Positions 36,278 to 45,369 of a stretch of 64,000 bases of DNA are shown here, in pieces. The DNA lies in the NCBI RefSeq assembly GCF_039540405.1, contig NZ_BAABEY010000032.1, forward strand, positions 97,190 to 161,189, in the 5' to 3' direction. Position 1 is the stretch's first letter. The number at the start of each line of letters is the position of its first letter. Position numbers and translations under genes: made by a program. The notes below the pieces were generated by a model. That model made no database searches. It was not told the origin of the DNA and saw nothing but the letters and a program-made list of their open reading frames with translations. Source of the DNA: Ravibacter arvi (lineage in GTDB: Bacteria; Bacteroidota; Bacteroidia; Cytophagales; Spirosomataceae).

Positions 36278-37879
36278 TCACCACAGCTCTTTCAGCATCG
36301 ACACCGTTTTTTCAACCAGCTCATTGCCTGCTTCCGGGCCGAATAAAGTACTTGCGGGAACAGCGCCATAAGCGCCGCCATTGATGGATCGCTGCGTAGG
36401 CAGGTAAGTGCCCGCACCCGTAAGCTGCACGATAAATGTCTGTACGGCAGGGCTCTTCACTTTCATCTGGATACCATAATCGAGATAAAGCTCAAAAGGA
36501 TTGCTGGCAATGGCCATATCTCCAATCCGGATTACTTTCAGCTCTACCCCCAGTTTGGCACTCTTTTTTTCCAGTTCGTATCGCTCCAGAACGGATTGTC
36601 CCCGGCGAAAGCGGGTATTGGCAATGGTGATATTGGTATACCAGCGCGGCTTTTTGGTCATCTCGGGATTTGCCCGGGCCTCTGCCAGCATTTTTTCATA
36701 TTTGGGCTGCCACTCGGCTATTTCTTTCCTGGCATCCTCCAGATCCTTTTCCCCCAGCAACCGCCTCGACAGCCGGACCGTTTCCGTTTTTTGGGACAAG
36801 ACCGGGTTCCAGTCGATATTCGCTTTCATGTAGGGCAAAATCGCCTTCACCCCGTCGGTAACGTAGCGCGCAAGCTGGCGGCGTCTGGCCAGGCTTGAGC
36901 GCCCGACCCCTTCATTACCTATCCCCATAAGCTTCTGCATCCGCTCTTCCGCTTTGGTTTCCCACATCAGGTGCGGCGACTGGTCGCCGGCGGCGCTTAC
37001 CTGCGGCAGCACATAAAGCTCCTTCCCCAGTTCTTCCCGAAGCAGGGCACGGGTTTCGTTCCAGTAATCGGCGGAGATCTGGTACATACTCTCGGTAACC
37101 TGTGAGGGGACGGCGGCGTTTACCACCACGCCGGTCAGTTTCCCCGCCTGGTCCCAGGTATAAATCAGGTTCAGGTTGTGATCTTCGTAGCCTTCAATAT
37201 GGCTGAACTCGGGCCTGCTCGTGTTGCCGTACATCAGCGATTTGCCAGTTTTGTCAACCTGGAGCCTGTTGTGACCCAGCACCGCTTTGCTCAGCCCAAA
37301 GCTGATCCCACCCGGTTTCCTGTTTTTCCAGGCTTTCACGACTCCCTCTGCTATTCTTTGGGCGGCAAATTCCATATAGTCCTTCGGACTCATCACCGGC
37401 TTTCCCGATGAGATCATTTCCAGCGGGACTCCGTAAATATCGTTTACATCTTCCGCCGACGAAAGCGGCGCGGTGTGGGTATGTGAGCCGTTGAGTGTAA
37501 TATCAGTCCCGGTCAGCTCCGGCGCCTTGCCTACAACCAGCTCCCGGACCCTGTCGCGCAGGTTAGAGGCATCTCTCATTCCGTCCGGAATGCCGATCAG
37601 GTCGCAGCCAACCAGGATGGTACGGGTTGTCTTTCCACCCTGACCGGACTCAAGCGCCAGCACAGTGGCGTAGAGCGGGTCCATTACGCTTTCCGACAAC
37701 CGCGCATGAAACTGCCCTGCGATTAGAACCGGTTTTTGTGGTGTTATATCAGTTGAAGACCAACCTATTTTAAGCGAACCTTCTGCAGGCCGGGTAGTCG
37801 CTAAAAGACCGGTCGGGCCAATTGTCAGGACACAGATTATGAGTCTGCAGGCCAACCTGATCAAACGATCATTCATCAT
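36278..37879 (-). CDS. Neutral ceramidase-family protein (PF04734), copy 1
   Basis: About 533 residues from ATG 37879 (MMNDRLIRLACRLIICVLTI, signal peptide), the longest copy owing to a helical insert (about 310-440). Motifs: KIGWSSTDITPQKPVLIAGQ, LNGSHTHTAP (HTH about 133-135), and SAAGDQSPH with the catalytic-type serine. AAVPSQVTE replaces the second zinc-histidine region, as in copies 2 and 3. First enzyme after SusD, separated from it by two hairpins. Probably an exported amide/ester hydrolase. Confidence 0.87.
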   Translation of the reverse strand: MMNDRLIRLACRLIICVLTIGPTGLLATTRPAEGSLKIGWSSTDITPQKPVLIAGQFHARLSESVMDPLYATVLALESGQGGKTTRTILVGCDLIGIPDGMRDASNLRDRVRELVVGKAPELTGTDITLNGSHTHTAPLSSAEDVNDIYGVPLEMISSGKPVMSPKDYMEFAAQRIAEGVVKAWKNRKPGGISFGLSKAVLGHNRLQVDKTGKSLMYGNTSRPEFSHIEGYEDHNLNLIYTWDQAGKLTGVVVNAAVPSQVTESMYQISADYWNETRALLREELGKELYVLPQVSAAGDQSPHLMWETKAEERMQKLMGIGNEGVGRSSLARRRQLARYVTDGVKAILPYMKANIDWNPVLSQKTETVRLSRRLLGEKDLEDARKEIAEWQPKYEKMLAEARANPEMTKKPRWYTNITIANTRFRRGQSVLERYELEKKSAKLGVELKVIRIGDMAIASNPFELYLDYGIQMKVKSPAVQTFIVQLTGAGTYLPTQRSINGGAYGAVPASTLFGPEAGNELVEKTVSMLKELW

Positions 37880-37898
37880 ATACAGCATGTTAATACGC

Positions 37899-37983
37899 CC
37901 GCATCCGGGATGCGGACAGGTTCTGAGTTTAGGAATCGGTAAAGGTAAGAGAAATCTTCCGGAGCATACAAGTGCATGCTCCG
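37899..37983 (-). promoter_or_regulatory. Two intercistronic hairpins after susD
   Basis: CGGAGCAT (37960-37967)/ATGCTCCG (37976-37983) begins 17 bases after the susD stop on the minus strand, and CCGCATC (37899-37905)/GATGCGG (37909-37915) follows before the first ceramidase-like gene. Neither has a T-run, so mRNA processing or stabilisation of the susCD part is more likely than full termination. Confidence 0.5.
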
Positions 37984-37999
37984 AAAGACACCGTCTATC

Positions 38000-39628
38000 T
38001 TACTCCCAACCCGGGTTTTGCTTGAACGACGGGTTCAGCGCAAGCTCCTGGGTCGGAATCGGGTACAGGTACAGGCGGTCGTTCCATGTGCGGGTAAAGC
38101 CGGGGTAAATGATGCGGTAATTCCCGGTTGCCGGGTCACGCGCTCCCTGGTAGGTCTTCGGGTTATCCAACAGCTTTCCTGCTTTCCAGCGTACCAGGTC
38201 ATCCCAACGTTTTCCTTCACCAGCCAGTTCTATCCGGCGCTCACGCCTGATTTCGTTAATAAGCGGCGAAACCGCTACTTCCCAGTTCGGCCAGTTAGGG
38301 TCAACGAAACCCACTGTAGCTTTCAAAGCAGGCATTCCTACTCGTGCACGAAGCAGGTTCACCGATTTATCCAGCACCGCCTGGTCGGCTTCGCCCAGCT
38401 CTGCTTTTACTTCAGCATAGCTCACCAGTACCTCTCCGTAGCGGAAGATAAAGTTGTCGATCACACACTGATTCTGGAGCCGGTCTCTTTCGTGCGGCGA
38501 GAATCCTTTCAGAATGTAGTAGCTGGTAGTTACGTAGTTGTTATCAAATTCCGGCATCGGACGATACTCGAGCGATCCGTCACCATAAATCCGGTAGATG
38601 CGGTCTTTGTTGTAAACGGACTGCTGCATGCGCGGATCACGGCCTACGAATTCGTCTCCGAATACTTTGTCGCCTTTATAAAGCGGACTCAGCGCGATAG
38701 GCAACCCGTCTTTACAGAGGTACCCGTCCACGAAGTCCTTGGTATAACCGGTCCGTTGCTCGCCCAACGCCCGAACGTCATTGTGCATGCGTTTGGCTTC
38801 CAGGAAACGCTGTACCATGATCCCCTCCGGGTTCCCTTTCAATTCGTATTGTACAAAAAGGTCAAAATAATCCTGGTCCGGCTTACCGGTAGAGTAAACG
38901 CTGAACGCGCCCGAGGTGATGATTTCTTCGGCAGCGGCGGCCGATTCCCTCAGCAAAGGGAGGAACTCCCCGCCCACCCCGTGGTATTTCCTGAAGGTAC
39001 CTTCAAAAAGTCCTACATCCACTTTCAGCGCCAGGGCCGCATATTTGGTCAACCGGTCGGCGGGCGAGACGGCCGGCAGGTTTTTAACGGCAAAATCGAG
39101 CTCTTTCATGATGTTGGCCACCACCAGCTGGCGGGTATCACGCGCTTTCTGCAAATCTGCGGAGCCTACTTCAAGCGAGGTGTCCAACCAGGGGACATCC
39201 CCGAACATTTTCACTTTTTTAAAGTAGTGAAAAGCTTTAAAAAACCTGATTTCCGCCTCTGCAACCAAAAGTGCAGGACTGGGCTGCATTTTGGCGATCC
39301 GTTCGAGGGCAAAGTTACAGTTGCGAATCTGTAGCCAGTCGCCTTTTCCCCAGCCGCCGCCGCTGGCCGGCAACGTATATTCATTCCACGAGACCGGGTT
39401 GCGCGAGCCCGGAGCATTGTTATCGGAATTGTCGTCAAGCCGCCAGTTTAAGTGCGGATCCCGGAGTGTGACATAAAACTGGTTGGCGTACATTTCCACA
39501 TCGGAAGCACTGGTCCAGAAACTTGCGTCATTGATCTGATCCAACGGATACCTTTCCAGGAAATCGTCATTACAAGCGCCAAGCGCAGCAGCCAGAAAAA
39601 TTATCCCTATATATTTCTTCGCTTTCAT
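38000..39628 (-). CDS. SusD/RagB-family nutrient-binding lipoprotein
   Basis: A 542-residue surface lipoprotein (signal IGIIFLAAALGAC, Cys19) that forms the lid of the SusC channel. It starts NDDFLERYPLDQINDASFW, has the TPR-type helical region (FFKAFHYFKKVKMFGDVPWL) and the RRERRIELAGEGKRWDDLVRW motif (two parts) near the C-terminus, all typical. Follows susC by about 200 bases containing 7-mer repeats. Ligand unknown, but the downstream ceramidase-like genes suggest an amide- or lipid-like or unusual substrate. Confidence 0.93.
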   Translation of the reverse strand: MKAKKYIGIIFLAAALGACNDDFLERYPLDQINDASFWTSASDVEMYANQFYVTLRDPHLNWRLDDNSDNNAPGSRNPVSWNEYTLPASGGGWGKGDWLQIRNCNFALERIAKMQPSPALLVAEAEIRFFKAFHYFKKVKMFGDVPWLDTSLEVGSADLQKARDTRQLVVANIMKELDFAVKNLPAVSPADRLTKYAALALKVDVGLFEGTFRKYHGVGGEFLPLLRESAAAAEEIITSGAFSVYSTGKPDQDYFDLFVQYELKGNPEGIMVQRFLEAKRMHNDVRALGEQRTGYTKDFVDGYLCKDGLPIALSPLYKGDKVFGDEFVGRDPRMQQSVYNKDRIYRIYGDGSLEYRPMPEFDNNYVTTSYYILKGFSPHERDRLQNQCVIDNFIFRYGEVLVSYAEVKAELGEADQAVLDKSVNLLRARVGMPALKATVGFVDPNWPNWEVAVSPLINEIRRERRIELAGEGKRWDDLVRWKAGKLLDNPKTYQGARDPATGNYRIIYPGFTRTWNDRLYLYPIPTQELALNPSFKQNPGWE

Positions 39629-39633
39629 GTGAC

Positions 39634-39820
39634 TAGAGTTGTGAGCCGTGAGGGATGAGGAATGAGCCGCAATGTCGGAAGGCTTAGGCTTTCGCGCCCG
39701 GCAACTCAGACCTGTTATCTCAAAGCTATTTCATGATATTTTATAAAGTTGTCAGGTGTGAGCCGCGGTATCAGCGTATGTAGCTTTACCTGTATACCTG
39801 CTACCTTGTGGCTCATACCT
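39634..39820. repeat. Heptamer-like repeats, copy 2 (susC-susD gap)
   Basis: Degenerate 7-mers (GTTGTGA, GCCGTGA, GGGATGA, GGAATGA) near 39639-39666, and an inverted pair AGGTGTGAGCC (39754-39764)/GGCTCATACCT (39810-39820). More degraded than the other copies. Confidence 0.55.
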
Positions 39821-39830
39821 TCTCTTCAAA

Positions 39831-42800
39831 TCAAAACCCGATGTTTGCCCCTACTGAGAACGCCCGGTTGAGCGGGTAAGACATTGCGCTTGACTGCTCC
39901 GGGTCGGCAATGCGGATCATCTTTGTAGCTTCCCACATGTTGTTGCCGGAGAAATAGAGCTGCATGCGCTTCATACCCAGTTTTTCGGTAATAATCGCCG
40001 GGATCGTGTAACCAAGCGTGAGCTGCTTCAGCCGGAGGTAGGCGGCATTCTGCAAATAGCGGGTCTGCGTGGTAGTGACGTCAGTACCACCGGTGATAAG
40101 CGGGCGGGGAAAATAGGCGTCGCGGTTGGTAGGCGACCACCAGTCCGTCCCGACTTTCCCTTGTACACTCCACTCGTCGTTATATTGTCCCACAAAATAG
40201 TTACCGGCGATCTGCATATCACGTTTTGCCACTCCCTGGAAGAAGATATCCAGGTCGAAACCTTTCCAGGACAGGTTCCCGCGGAAGCCATAGCTATAGC
40301 GCGGCGTATTGTTCCCGATAATCTTCATATCACCGTGGTCGTCAAGCGTCTGTTTTCCCCGGGTAATTTTTCCGTCTCCGTTCTGGTCCACGAACCAAAG
40401 GTCACCGGCCTCGCGCTTCCTTCCGGCAATCTGGGACTGGTCTAGTTTGGCGGCTTCTTCGTCGGTCTGGAAAATACCACCGGTCTCCAGGCCCCAGATT
40501 TCACCGATGTTACGGCCCACGTAGTGGTCAGCGATCAGGCCGGCCGGGTTGCTGAACCTGGTGATGCGGGCTTTATAGTCGGACAAAAGCAAGGTGACGC
40601 CGTAACGTACCTTCCCTACCTGGTCGTTCCAGTTAAGGGTCAGGTCGAAACCTCTTGTCCTGAGGTCTGCGGCATTCGCCCTCGGTTCACCTACCGCCAG
40701 TACGGCGGGGAGCGTAACAGATTTGGTCAGCATGTCTTTGGTATCCCGCTGATAGACGTCGAAAGTGGCATTCAGACGGTTTTCGAGCACCGCGAAATCA
40801 ATGCCGATATTTTTCTGCGTTACCGTTTCCCAGGTAAGGTTCGGACTGACCAGTCCCGGGGCATACACGGCCATCTGGTTGTCGCCGGACAGCAGGTAGC
40901 CGCCCAGGCCGGCTCCATAGGTAGCGATGTAAGGATAGTAACCCATCCCGTCGATGTTCTGGTTACCCAGGTTTCCTACGGACCCTCTCAATTTCAAAAG
41001 ATTGAAAGTGTTCCTGATCCCGGACAGGAAATTCTCATTGTCCAGACGCCAGCCCAGAGAGATGGACGGGAAAAAGGCAAAACGGTCTCTTTTCGGGAAT
41101 TTAGAACTGCCGTCGTAGCGGCCATTGAATTCAAGGAGATATTTGTCGGCGTAGCTATAGTTCAGGCGGCCAAAAGCTCCGCGTATCGCATATTCCGTTT
41201 GCCCGTCATTTGCAAAACGCTCGCCGTATGCCAGGTTCATAAAGGGCATGGTTTCAACGATCAGCTTTTCTCTGCGGGCAGAATAAAGGCGATTGGAGGC
41301 ATTCTCCTGGTTGAAACCAACCATTACTTTCAGGTAGTGCTTTTCAGCAAATGTATTCGCATAGTCTGCATAAGCATTGAATACATAGTACCGGTTGTTT
41401 TTATTGGTCCTCTGGACAGAGCTCGGGTTGGTGTAAGGGTAATAACCGCTGAGACCGGCGCGATCGTACATAGGCAGCCTTCTCCGGTAATCCACTTCGA
41501 GGGTGTCCTTGAAGTTGAATGAATAATCGAGGTTAAAGGATACGTTTTTGATGGGTGTGAGCTTTACCAGCCCGGTCATCCAGGCGTCAAACACATCCCG
41601 GTCGCGGTACCCGCCCTCTTTGTGCATCTGCACCACGTTGGGTACTGATCCCAGCGAAGCATATTTGCCGTCGGGCAGATAAACCGGCCAGTTCGCCCAC
41701 TGATGCACCTGGAACATGTTCCGGTTTTCATCGAAATTATTGACATTGTCGTTCGGCGGATAGTGCTTGTTGCTGGCATTTACCGATATTTTGGCACCGA
41801 CACGCATCCATTTCGCCAGATCATAATTCAGGTTGCTCATCACGTTGTACCGTGAGAACTTCTCGTCAAAGTTGCGCGTAATACCTCTTGCCTTGAAATA
41901 CCCGACAGACGTATAATAGTCAAACCTGTCTGACCCGCCGGATATCGTCGCGTTGTACTGCTGCATGGGATAGTTGTCACGCAGCAATATTTTAGGCCAG
42001 TTTGTGTTGGCCGAAAAGGCATACACGTTGGGCCCTTCATTGGGGTGTTGAAAAGTTTCCGGCTGGCTGGGATCATTGTAGTGCGCCCGTATGGCAGCCT
42101 CGTAATACTCGTCGAACTGGTAATAGGGGCGCCCGTTGACGCGGTTATTGGCCTCGTTCATATAGGTCATCCGTTCCATAGCGTCCATCGTCTCAAACTT
42201 CACCACCGGCGTATTGACCGAATAGTTCATGGACAGCGAAACCTGTGGCCGGGTATCCTTCTTGCCGCTTTTGGTGGTAATCAAAACGACGCCGAAAGCC
42301 GCCCTCGCGCCGTAAATGGCTGCTGACGCGGCATCTTTCAGCACGGTAACACTTTCTATATCATTAGGATTGAGCTGATTGACATCCATCGGAATGTTGT
42401 TCACCAGGATCAGCGGCCCGCCGCCGTTCAATGACGTATTTCCGCGAATATTGAAGGCAGTACCGCCACCCAGCGCACCACTGGACTGGGAAACGTTCAG
42501 GTTCGCGATAGTTCCCTGCAGGGCCTGGCCGAGATTACCGACCGGCCGGCTTTGAATTACTTCCGATCCTACCGTCGCCACCGCGCCGGTAAGGTTTACT
42601 TTTTTCTGCTCACCATAACCCACCACCACGACTTCTTCCAGCGATTTGTTATCGACCGTCAGCGATACGTCCACGCGGGTCTGGTTCGCCACCACAATTT
42701 CTTTCGTAACAAAACCCACGAAAGAGAAGACCAGGGTAGCGGTGCCATCCGGTACATTGAGCTGGTAGTCTCCGTCGCTTCCGGTGATGGTACCCTGCTG

Positions 42801-43286
42801 CGTTCCCTTGATAACTACGCTAACACCGGGCAATCCTACGCCGGTCTCGTCTTTCACGACTCCCCGCACCTCCCGGTCCATAAACGCGATCTTGGCGGCG
42901 GTTGCTTCCCCGGTCTTATCGAAAGCCCTTTTCCTGAGCAGGATCCTTGAGTCAAGCACCTCGTACTGAACGTGCAGCGGGTTAAGCAGCTGGTCGAGCA
43001 CATTGGAGAGTGAGCGGTCAATCGCCGTCAGCGAGGCACGTTGCTGAACCTGTATACTTTGCGAGCTGTATACAAATTTAACCTTCGCCTGCTTTTCTAT
43101 CTGGCTCAGGATTTTTCTCAGTTCGGCGCCCTCAACTTCCAGTGAAATCTTCTGAGAAAGCACTTCCTGGGCCTTCGAAACATGCCCCAGCGAAACACCA
43201 CAGAACGTTATGGCAATTACAAGCTGAATAACAGTCAACTGCATAGCTTTCAGAATTAACCGTTGTAGCGGTATACTTTTTTTCAT
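39831..43286 (-). CDS. SusC/RagA-family TonB-dependent transporter with STN signalling domain
   Basis: About 1151 residues, start at the ATG at 43286 (MKKSIPLQRLILKAMQLTV). After the signal come an STN domain (about 40-115, SQKISLEVEGAELRKILSQI), a carboxypeptidase-regulatory-like domain (about 135-215, GVGLPGVSVVIKGTQQGTIT), the SusC/RagA signature EEVVVVGYGEQKKVNLTGAV, plug and 22-strand barrel ending in GANIGF. The STN domain is what contacts FecR in trans-envelope signalling, and the FecR/ECF pair lies directly upstream. It imports the locus substrate together with SusD. Confidence 0.95.
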   Translation of the reverse strand: MKKSIPLQRLILKAMQLTVIQLVIAITFCGVSLGHVSKAQEVLSQKISLEVEGAELRKILSQIEKQAKVKFVYSSQSIQVQQRASLTAIDRSLSNVLDQLLNPLHVQYEVLDSRILLRKRAFDKTGEATAAKIAFMDREVRGVVKDETGVGLPGVSVVIKGTQQGTITGSDGDYQLNVPDGTATLVFSFVGFVTKEIVVANQTRVDVSLTVDNKSLEEVVVVGYGEQKKVNLTGAVATVGSEVIQSRPVGNLGQALQGTIANLNVSQSSGALGGGTAFNIRGNTSLNGGGPLILVNNIPMDVNQLNPNDIESVTVLKDAASAAIYGARAAFGVVLITTKSGKKDTRPQVSLSMNYSVNTPVVKFETMDAMERMTYMNEANNRVNGRPYYQFDEYYEAAIRAHYNDPSQPETFQHPNEGPNVYAFSANTNWPKILLRDNYPMQQYNATISGGSDRFDYYTSVGYFKARGITRNFDEKFSRYNVMSNLNYDLAKWMRVGAKISVNASNKHYPPNDNVNNFDENRNMFQVHQWANWPVYLPDGKYASLGSVPNVVQMHKEGGYRDRDVFDAWMTGLVKLTPIKNVSFNLDYSFNFKDTLEVDYRRRLPMYDRAGLSGYYPYTNPSSVQRTNKNNRYYVFNAYADYANTFAEKHYLKVMVGFNQENASNRLYSARREKLIVETMPFMNLAYGERFANDGQTEYAIRGAFGRLNYSYADKYLLEFNGRYDGSSKFPKRDRFAFFPSISLGWRLDNENFLSGIRNTFNLLKLRGSVGNLGNQNIDGMGYYPYIATYGAGLGGYLLSGDNQMAVYAPGLVSPNLTWETVTQKNIGIDFAVLENRLNATFDVYQRDTKDMLTKSVTLPAVLAVGEPRANAADLRTRGFDLTLNWNDQVGKVRYGVTLLLSDYKARITRFSNPAGLIADHYVGRNIGEIWGLETGGIFQTDEEAAKLDQSQIAGRKREAGDLWFVDQNGDGKITRGKQTLDDHGDMKIIGNNTPRYSYGFRGNLSWKGFDLDIFFQGVAKRDMQIAGNYFVGQYNDEWSVQGKVGTDWWSPTNRDAYFPRPLITGGTDVTTTQTRYLQNAAYLRLKQLTLGYTIPAIITEKLGMKRMQLYFSGNNMWEATKMIRIADPEQSSAMSYPLNRAFSVGANIGF

Positions 43287-43331
43287 ACTTTTAGAAGTTT
43301 TTGTTGTAAACAATGGCAAAAGCAAATCTTG

Positions 43332-43370
43332 CATTCCGGAGGCGCTGGCACGCTTTCGGAATGTTTTTTT
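43332..43370 (+). terminator. Hairpin with T-run in the susC leader (plus strand)
   Basis: CATTCCG (43332-43338)/CGGAATG (43357-43363) followed on the plus strand by seven T (43364-43370). It could end an antisense transcript from within susC, or act as a leader hairpin on the minus strand, where no T-run follows. Confidence 0.4.
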
Positions 43371-43473
43371 GACAACAACCGGGCGATTCAGTTGTCTGTC
43401 TCAGACATCTTCTTTGTTTAAAGCATAGGCTCGGGATGGGTTAAGGTTAAGGGGTTCGTGTAATCGCTGAATT

Positions 43474-44511
43474 TTATTTTCCGTTATCACCACAGCCTTC
43501 GCCCCTGAGAAAATACTCGTTTCCCAGAAGCTCTACATTACCATTGATAGACCTGCAAATCAGGTTCAGTTGATTATGGAGCGGTAATCCATTTAAATCG
43601 CCGTTAAAAACGCAGCCGGCGAACGCGCTCGAATCATATTGTATCTTTACCTCGAAATGCCGGGAAAGCCGCGTCACTACCTCCGTGATGGGACTGTCCT
43701 CGAAAATAAAATCGGAAAGCCGTTCAGGCGGGTTGATAAATACGGGTTCCTCGACGAGTTCCGTATGCATGACCCTTTTTGCGGGCTCAAAAGTTATTTT
43801 CTGGTTGGGTGTCAGAATCACCGCATCCTGAAGCGACTGCTTTTTGTTATTCTCGTAGACCGAAACACTTCCTGAAACTACTTCTACCTCCACCTTCCCG
43901 CTTTTAACGGAGGACTTGACGTTGAAACTAGTTCCCAATACCCGGGTGATCAACCCTCCGCTATATACGAGAAAGGGTTTTTTCTCATCCCGCTTTACCT
44001 TAAAAAAGGCTTCTCCTTCCAGGTAAACTTCCCGTAAATGATCATCAAACTTCGCCGGGTAGCGGATACTGCTCCCCTTGCCCAGCGTAATCAGGGTACC
44101 GTCGCCCAGGGTCAGGCTTTGGGGCTTGCCTTCTGTTTGAAAAGTGATAATTCCCTCCTGGGTATTCGTCGTCAGCTCGCCTGAAGCTCCCCGATCCCCC
44201 ATCTTTTCCTTCGGGTGCTGCCCGTAATAGCTAAAGATCCCGAATGCAAGCAATCCCGCCACCAAAACAGAGGCTGCTATCCCCTGAGGAAAAAAAAATA
44301 GGCGTCTCCAGAGCGGTTCTTTTCCGAGCACTTCAGACGAAATCCTTTTCCAATACCGGCGCTTCATCCGGCTTTTCTCGGCCTCATCAAGCCGTATCTT
44401 GCTATTTGATAACACATTATCAGACCACATCTCCACCTGGCGGGCCTCCTCCTCGTTGCAGTCTCCGGCAAGATATTTCTGGAGCAGTCTGTCAAAATCG
44501 TGTCTGTTCAT
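43474..44511 (-). CDS. FecR-family anti-sigma factor
   Basis: A 345-residue inner-membrane regulator: cytoplasmic N-terminus (DFDRLLQKYLAGDCNEEEA), single membrane helix (about 76-97, GIAASVLVAGLLAFGIFSYY), FecR domain (TEGKPQSLTLGDGTLITLGK, RYPAKFDDHLREVYLEGEAFF in two parts) and DUF4974 C-terminus (VTRLSRHFEVKIQYDS). It holds the ECF sigma factor until the STN domain of SusC signals substrate. 18 bases after the sigma gene; upstream of susC. Confidence 0.93.
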   Translation of the reverse strand: MNRHDFDRLLQKYLAGDCNEEEARQVEMWSDNVLSNSKIRLDEAEKSRMKRRYWKRISSEVLGKEPLWRRLFFFPQGIAASVLVAGLLAFGIFSYYGQHPKEKMGDRGASGELTTNTQEGIITFQTEGKPQSLTLGDGTLITLGKGSSIRYPAKFDDHLREVYLEGEAFFKVKRDEKKPFLVYSGGLITRVLGTSFNVKSSVKSGKVEVEVVSGSVSVYENNKKQSLQDAVILTPNQKITFEPAKRVMHTELVEEPVFINPPERLSDFIFEDSPITEVVTRLSRHFEVKIQYDSSAFAGCVFNGDLNGLPLHNQLNLICRSINGNVELLGNEYFLRGEGCGDNGK

Positions 44512-44529
44512 CTAATACACCTCAACGGG

Positions 44530-45084
44530 TTAGTTATTTGTTTGATAGAACCTAAGCTGTTCCCTCAGAACCTTTAGCGACTGCGTAATATGATACTCCA
44601 CTCCTTTTTCCGTAATGTTGAACCTGCTGGCAATTTCCTTGACCGGCAGGTTTTCAAAACGGCTCATTCTGAAAATCTCTCCTGTTCGTTCCGGCAGTTT
44701 CTTCATTACCTCGTCAACGGCTTTTGACAAATCCGAAAAAAGCACGATTTCCTCGGTTGCGTACGTTTGCTGGATTTCATTCAGGATCAGATACTCCTGG
44801 TACTTCCGGTGGGTGATGCATGACTTGATATAATTGGTCACCCGGTGTTTGATTGCCACCACCAGGTAAGCGCTCAAATTCCGGATCGTCACTTCTTCGC
44901 GCCTGGTCCACAGACTTTCAAAAACGTCGTGAAGAATCTCTTCCGCTTCCTCTTTCGTCCCTACCTCCTGGTATGCAATTCCGTACAGTCTGAACCAGAA
45001 ACGGTCATAGATCGCCTCGAAAGCCCTTTGGTTTCCATTGATCAGATATGCAACCAGTTCCTCGTCTGACAGCCTTTTGTACAT
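44530..45084 (-). CDS. ECF RNA polymerase sigma factor
   Basis: A 184-residue sigma-70 family factor of the Bacteroidota ECF group paired with FecR. Region 2 is seen in FEAIYDRFWFRLYGIAYQEV and EEAEEILHDVFESLWTRRE; region 4 in LPERTGEIFRMSRFENLPVK and EIASRFNITEKGVEYHI. It should direct transcription of the susCD-ceramidase-like operon when released by FecR. First gene of the minus-strand set; the divergent PVC dehydrogenase starts 285 bases away. Confidence 0.93.
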   Translation of the reverse strand: MYKRLSDEELVAYLINGNQRAFEAIYDRFWFRLYGIAYQEVGTKEEAEEILHDVFESLWTRREEVTIRNLSAYLVVAIKHRVTNYIKSCITHRKYQEYLILNEIQQTYATEEIVLFSDLSKAVDEVMKKLPERTGEIFRMSRFENLPVKEIASRFNITEKGVEYHITQSLKVLREQLRFYQTNN

Positions 45085-45369
45085 GGTTAATTACAGGTTT
45101 AGCAGGTAGTCTGATCCTATAGTCAAGAAAGTGCGGAATATCCCTAGTAAATATTTCATTTTTTTCAGGATCCTTCAAAAAATCCTCCTGTTACCGGACA
45201 CCGCCGGCTATGAATTTAACGCTACCGGGCCGCCCCGGTCAAACGGAATAAAATCCTGAAAAAATTTCAGTCCCGATCAGTATATCACTCTAAGAAAAGG
45301 CATTAATTGTAACCTGGGTTCACCTTTCGAAGCCCCGGGTCACTAAACTCTTTCATCCATATTTCAAAC

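Noticed and set aside
37976..39334. A 452-codon plus-strand open frame opposite susD
   Set aside because: It is the antisense shadow of a clear SusD gene; the translation resembles no family. Likewise other long opposite-strand frames such as 40524-41522, 30903-31526 and 23473-24234.
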